From NCBI GenBank assembly GCA_017996175.1, contig JAGOHK010000026.1, positions 1 through 46,562 of the forward strand: 46,562 bases of DNA, given 5' to 3'. Below, piece by piece: positions 43,464 through 46,562 of this stretch (position 1 is the stretch's first letter; the number at the start of each line of letters is the position of its first letter). A program made the position numbers and the translations under genes. The notes under the pieces were generated by a model that was not told where the DNA came from, did not search any database, and saw only the letters and a program-made list of their open reading frames with translations. Origin of the DNA: Leptospiraceae bacterium (GTDB lineage Bacteria; Spirochaetota; Leptospiria; Leptospirales; Leptospiraceae).

Positions 43464-44168
43464 TTAATCCCACCAAAGCCAAAAAGATTTTTCATTTAAA
43501 AAATGTTTAACTAGTTCCTCTTCTGATCCAGAACCTTGCTCAATTGTGTCCGGGCAGAATTTGTATATATCTTTTGCAAATTGATTCAAATCTTTTGGTA
43601 ATTTGTAAAAATCAGCCTCTACCCCATTGTAATCTGCGACAATAATAGTAAATGGGCTGTCTTGATTCCATTTTTTTAGTTGCTCAATGACCCGATCATT
43701 TGAAATGTCATAATTTCCACCACTAGTTTCTTCATATTTTACAACTTCAAATTGATCAGTAGCTTTAATAATAATTATATCATAGAACATTTGGAATTTT
43801 TTATCAACTTTGAAAGTAGTAAGATCGAATGAGAGATGTCTCATATAAATATAAAGTCCTAATTTAGAGAATCTTTCCTGATTTTCTCGAACAATTGTAT
43901 AGGCTTTATTCTTCTCAACCCGGGTAATTTGAAATCCATCAGGCAGAGTTTCTACATTACTCACTGTAGAATATGCTTTATCCACGGAATATATTTTATT
44001 CGTAAACGGTTCCAATTTTTTTCCTGTGGAATCTTCTATTTCCTGTATCCATTTTTTTTCAATTTCTATGCCGTTAATAATAAGTTTAGGCTCAATTAAA
44101 TTATCTCCTATCCATTTACAGCTTAAGAAAAAGATTAACAAGATTGCGATTTTTAAATTCATTTTCAT
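43464..44168 (-). CDS. DUF4253-domain lipoprotein
   Basis: 234 residues. The signal ends at lipobox FFLSC (Cys17). Residues about 50-130 are unrecognised. The last 75 form a DUF4253 domain: WNQDSPFTIIVADYNGVEAD, then FAKDIYKFCPDTIEQGSGSE and the terminal FWLWWD. DUF4253 is mostly cytoplasmic in other bacteria, with unknown function; a lipoprotein form is less usual. No neighbour suggests an operon. It stands in a gene-poor stretch. Confidence 0.82.
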   Translation of the reverse strand: MKMNLKIAILLIFFLSCKWIGDNLIEPKLIINGIEIEKKWIQEIEDSTGKKLEPFTNKIYSVDKAYSTVSNVETLPDGFQITRVEKNKAYTIVRENQERFSKLGLYIYMRHLSFDLTTFKVDKKFQMFYDIIIIKATDQFEVVKYEETSGGNYDISNDRVIEQLKKWNQDSPFTIIVADYNGVEADFYKLPKDLNQFAKDIYKFCPDTIEQGSGSEEELVKHFLNEKSFWLWWD

Positions 44169-44289
44169 AGTTATCCCATAAAAAAAGTAATTATTTTGAA
44201 ATTAAAATTACTCGGATTTTTTACTCTAGCTATCATTATATTATGATTACTTAGTTTAATACCACTTCCAGAACAGAAAATCTTAGCGC

Positions 44290-44347
44290 CTCGATTACTA
44301 TCAAAGATCAAATATGAACGGATTTATTTGCCTGTCATTCTATTTTT
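44290..44347 (-). repeat. 58-bp leader duplication, copy 2 (Uma2 relic)
   Basis: It matches the start and leader of the Uma2 remnant (43096-43153). The ATG has become TTG here and the frame stops after 17 codons. It seems to be the only trace of a second Uma2 gene. The stretch 44169-44653 contains this, the MITE-like copy and little else. Confidence 0.6.
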
Positions 44348-44368
44348 GCGGTTAAGTAGAAACCTCTT

Positions 44369-44560
44369 AAAGATTACCACCGATCGTTAACGCTAACACC
44401 GATAAAAAGAACGATAAAAGATACGATGTTTTTTTTATGATTTTGGAATTGAATAATATGGCACTAAACGACGCTCGTTATGAAACAGAGAAGAATATAA
44501 TAAATCAAATTAACATCGTTTCGTTATCGGTGTCCTCGGTGTTTATCGGTGGTAATCTTT
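44369..44560. mobile_element. MITE-like element, copy 2 (192 bp)
   Basis: It has the same terminal repeats as 29381-29560 (AAAGATTACCACCGAT at one end, ATCGGTGGTAATCTTT at the other). Its left end (CGTTAACGCTAACACCGATA) corresponds to the right end of copy 1 in reverse, so the copies are inverted relative to each other. The core is less alike. It lies about 100 nt upstream of flgN. Confidence 0.8.
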
Positions 44561-44629
44561 CTGAATGCGACATAAGGCTTAGTTTGTCGGAACAACGACG
44601 AAAACCCTTTAAATAAATTTAAAAAAGCC

Positions 44630-44656
44630 TAATCTTATCATGCGAGACGCCGATTG
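44630..44656 (+). promoter_or_regulatory. Possible sigma-28 (FliA) promoter for flgN-flgK
   Basis: TAATCTTA (44630-44637) and GCCGATTG (44649-44656), 11 nt apart, fit the sigma-28 boxes TAAAGTTT and GCCGATAA at 5 and 6 of 8 positions. The spacing is exact, and it lies 24 nt before the flgN start. Confidence 0.3.
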
Positions 44657-44680
44657 AAAATAAAAGGGTGTACTGTGAAG

Positions 44681-45178
44681 ATGAAATTAGAACAATTAGA
44701 AGCTGCGTTTAAAGAAGAAATTAGTATTTATAAAAGCCTACTGATCTTGGAGACAAGCAAGAAGGAAGCAATCCTGCGTTCCAATGGGAAACATTTGGAG
44801 AATTATACCAAACAGACTTCGATGATGATGAATACACTGACGAATGTTGAGGCTAAGAGAACGAAACTTCTAAATGAATATTTTGCTAGCGAGAAAGACG
44901 CAGCAGCAGTAGTTCCTACAGTCACAGAATTTTTAAACCGTTTGGATAAAGTCACCCTTGCTAAATTCAAACCGCTGACAAATGATTTAAAATTTGTAGT
45001 AATGGACTTAAAAGAAAAAATCACAGTCAACGAAGAATTGTTAAAATCGAAATTAGAAATATTTACTCTTTCGATTGACGCATTAAAAACCGCAAGCGAA
45101 GCACCTGTTTCCGAATTGTACGGCGACAACAGCAAATCAAAATCACGCACTAACGTAATGTTAAACATGAGAGCATAA
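44681..45178 (+). CDS. flgN: Flagellar chaperone FlgN
   Basis: 165 residues from ATG 44681; a TTG nine codons earlier is less likely. The protein is helical throughout with a FlgN-like pattern: [40 protein letters not shown] and [16 protein letters not shown]. FlgN binds the C-terminal end of FlgK and FlgL and brings them to the export gate. The flgK gene starts 11 nt after its stop, which strongly supports the call. A FliA-like promoter candidate lies just upstream. Confidence 0.85.
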   Translation: MKLEQLEAAFKEEISIYKSLLILETSKKEAILRSNGKHLENYTKQTSMMMNTLTNVEAKRTKLLNEYFASEKDAAAVVPTVTEFLNRLDKVTLAKFKPLTNDLKFVVMDLKEKITVNEELLKSKLEIFTLSIDALKTASEAPVSELYGDNSKSKSRTNVMLNMRA

Positions 45179-45189
45179 GGAGAAAAATT

Positions 45190-46562
45190 ATGGGTTCTAC
45201 ATTTTCAGGTCTAGAAGTTGGTAAAAAAGGATTATCCGTTCATCAGCAAGCTCTACATACTACAGGTCATAATATTTCAAACGCGGATAATAAAAATTAT
45301 TCGCGTCAACGTGTGCAAATCACAGCAGCAGAGCCGATGTATGATCCGTCTCTGAATCGCGCGATGGTAGCAGGTCAAATCGGGCAAGGCTCTAAAGTTC
45401 CAGAGATTGAAAGAATTAGAGACAGCTTTATAGACGATAGAATCCAAGAAACTAGCTCGAATAAAGATTATTGGTCTGCGAAAAATGATTATCTTTATCG
45501 AATCGAAATGATTTTTAATGAGCCTGGTGGAATGACTCTTCGTGGACAAATGGATCAATTCTGGTCAGCTTGGGAAGAGCTTGCTAATTACCCAGACGAA
45601 AGTGCTCACCGCTCCGTTGTAAAAGAAAAAGCAATCGGACTTGGAAATCGAATTGAGGATACTTACCGTAAGCTCACACAACTCCAAGACCAAGCAAATA
45701 AAGAAGTAGAATCCAAAACCAACCAACTGAATTTATACGGTGACAGCATACGCGCGTTAAACGAAAAGATCCAAAAAGCAGAAGCGCTAGGCGATAGACC
45801 AAATGATTTATACGACAAACGAGATGGACTATTACAAGAATTATCTGAGCTAGTAGATATCAATATTGGAAGAAGCGATAAAGACGAGTTCATGGTATTT
45901 ATCGGGCAACAAATCTTTGTCCAAGGCTCTAAAAAAGAAAATGTTGAAATGATCGGCAACCCTGAGAACGAAGGAAAGTTAAAACTCGTTTGGGAGCGTG
46001 ACGGCAAAGACGTATTACTCCGAAGTGGTCGTTTGCAAGGTTTAATCGAAGTCCGCGACTTTGTTCTTCGTGAAAAAATTAACAATGTAGATACATTTGC
46101 CATTAACCTCACAGATACAGTCAACGAAATCCACAAAGACGGATTTGGAATGAATGGAAAAACAAATCTCAATTTCTTCCAACCTCGTGACCTTGCTCTT
46201 AACTCTAACGCAGAGTATGACTCAGATGGAGATGGAATCAACGACAAAACAGCCATTTACCGCGTAACAGGTCGCACAACGCTTGATGCAGATAGACCGA
46301 TCGCAATTTCTGGAACGATTACGATTCAAAAGAACGATGAGAAGTCAACACAGGTTTTAATTCCGTATAACGTAGATGATACTTTAAACGATGTAATCAA
46401 ACGAATCAATCGTTCGGAAGCGGGCGTGGTAGCATTTATGAACCACGACAACCAACTTGTATTAAAAGGCGTGGTTGCGGAAAATACTATCCGTGAAAAC
46501 TTTATGATTCGTCACTTGGAAGATTCTGGAAATCTTCTTGTGGGTATGACAGGAATTTTAAA
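45190..46562 (+). CDS. flgK: Flagellar hook-associated protein 1, C-terminus outside window
   Basis: 457 codons are present from ATG 45190, preceded by AAGGAG; the frame is open at the right edge. The N-terminus is the FlgK/axial-protein pattern: [20 protein letters not shown], then [20 protein letters not shown]. This forms the D0 coiled-coil of the hook-filament junction. The middle part ([38 protein letters not shown]) is typical. In spirochaetes the flagella are periplasmic, so FlgK joins hook to a periplasmic filament. It is in operon with flgN. Confidence 0.95.
   Translation, partial: MGSTFSGLEVGKKGLSVHQQALHTTGHNISNADNKNYSRQRVQITAAEPMYDPSLNRAMVAGQIGQGSKVPEIERIRDSFIDDRIQETSSNKDYWSAKNDYLYRIEMIFNEPGGMTLRGQMDQFWSAWEELANYPDESAHRSVVKEKAIGLGNRIEDTYRKLTQLQDQANKEVESKTNQLNLYGDSIRALNEKIQKAEALGDRPNDLYDKRDGLLQELSELVDINIGRSDKDEFMVFIGQQIFVQGSKKENVEMIGNPENEGKLKLVWERDGKDVLLRSGRLQGLIEVRDFVLREKINNVDTFAINLTDTVNEIHKDGFGMNGKTNLNFFQPRDLALNSNAEYDSDGDGINDKTAIYRVTGRTTLDADRPIAISGTITIQKNDEKSTQVLIPYNVDDTLNDVIKRINRSEAGVVAFMNHDNQLVLKGVVAENTIRENFMIRHLEDSGNLLVGMTGIL

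Noticed and set aside
1-46562. CRISPR arrays, prophage and insertion sequences
   Set aside because: No regularly spaced repeats, no phage structural genes and no transposase were seen. The single lysozyme-like and holin-like genes are not enough for a prophage.

Overview
The window reads as chromosomal DNA of a spirochaete of the family Leptospiraceae, most likely Leptospira or a close relative. The clues are a DUF1564 protein (a family I know only from Leptospira), a second decayed DUF1564 copy, many short lipoproteins with relaxed spirochaetal lipoboxes, a DUF1566 lipoprotein, a MurA with aspartate instead of the fosfomycin-target cysteine, and a flgN-flgK pair. The DNA is AT-rich by eye; I did not count it. 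I see no rRNA, tRNA, CRISPR array or transposase gene.

Region 1 (1-6330, almost all minus strand) is the most accessory-looking part. It holds a von Willebrand A protein cut by the window edge, a vapBC-type and a higBA-type toxin-antitoxin module enclosed by two copies of a 57-bp direct repeat, a large unrecognised protein with a possible SAM-methyltransferase-like fold, and a small operon of a membrane peptide, an RppH-like Nudix hydrolase and a J-domain/pseudokinase fusion.

Region 2 (6500-18020) mixes a lipoprotein, DUF2200, a CxxC protein, a secreted DUF4139 protein, DUF1564, a soluble PAS chemoreceptor, an Rrf2 regulator with a SelW-like redox protein, an Omp85-type outer-membrane barrel followed by a DUF1566 lipoprotein, a sigma-like protein and an LDAH-like alpha/beta hydrolase. 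Region 3 (18020-23860) is mainly housekeeping: murI-purM and murA, separated by gene remnants, a YiaA-like membrane protein and an SH3 lipoprotein.

Region 4 (23855-27529) is a compact four-gene minus-strand operon: HATPase, STAS-like protein, membrane SpoIIE/RsbU phosphatase, PilZ-methyltransferase. It looks like a partner-switching module feeding an effector. Region 5 (27700-33900) carries an EEP phosphatase/nuclease, an exported lysozyme-like protein, an M23 endopeptidase and a holin-family membrane protein, all linked to the envelope. Region 6 (34250-42450) has a DUF898 protein, a glgA operon with a gluzincin-type protease, an SDR, an exported SET-domain lipoprotein and a 7TMR-DISM histidine kinase. 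Region 7 (42450-46562) is a gene-poor stretch with a deleted Uma2 gene and its duplicated leader, a DUF4253 lipoprotein, and then flgN and the start of flgK.

Three repeat families cross these regions: a 57-bp repeat around the toxin-antitoxin island, a 180-192 bp MITE-like element with terminal inverted repeats (29381 and 44369), and a structured roughly 160-bp repeat in inverted copies (33957 and 39587).
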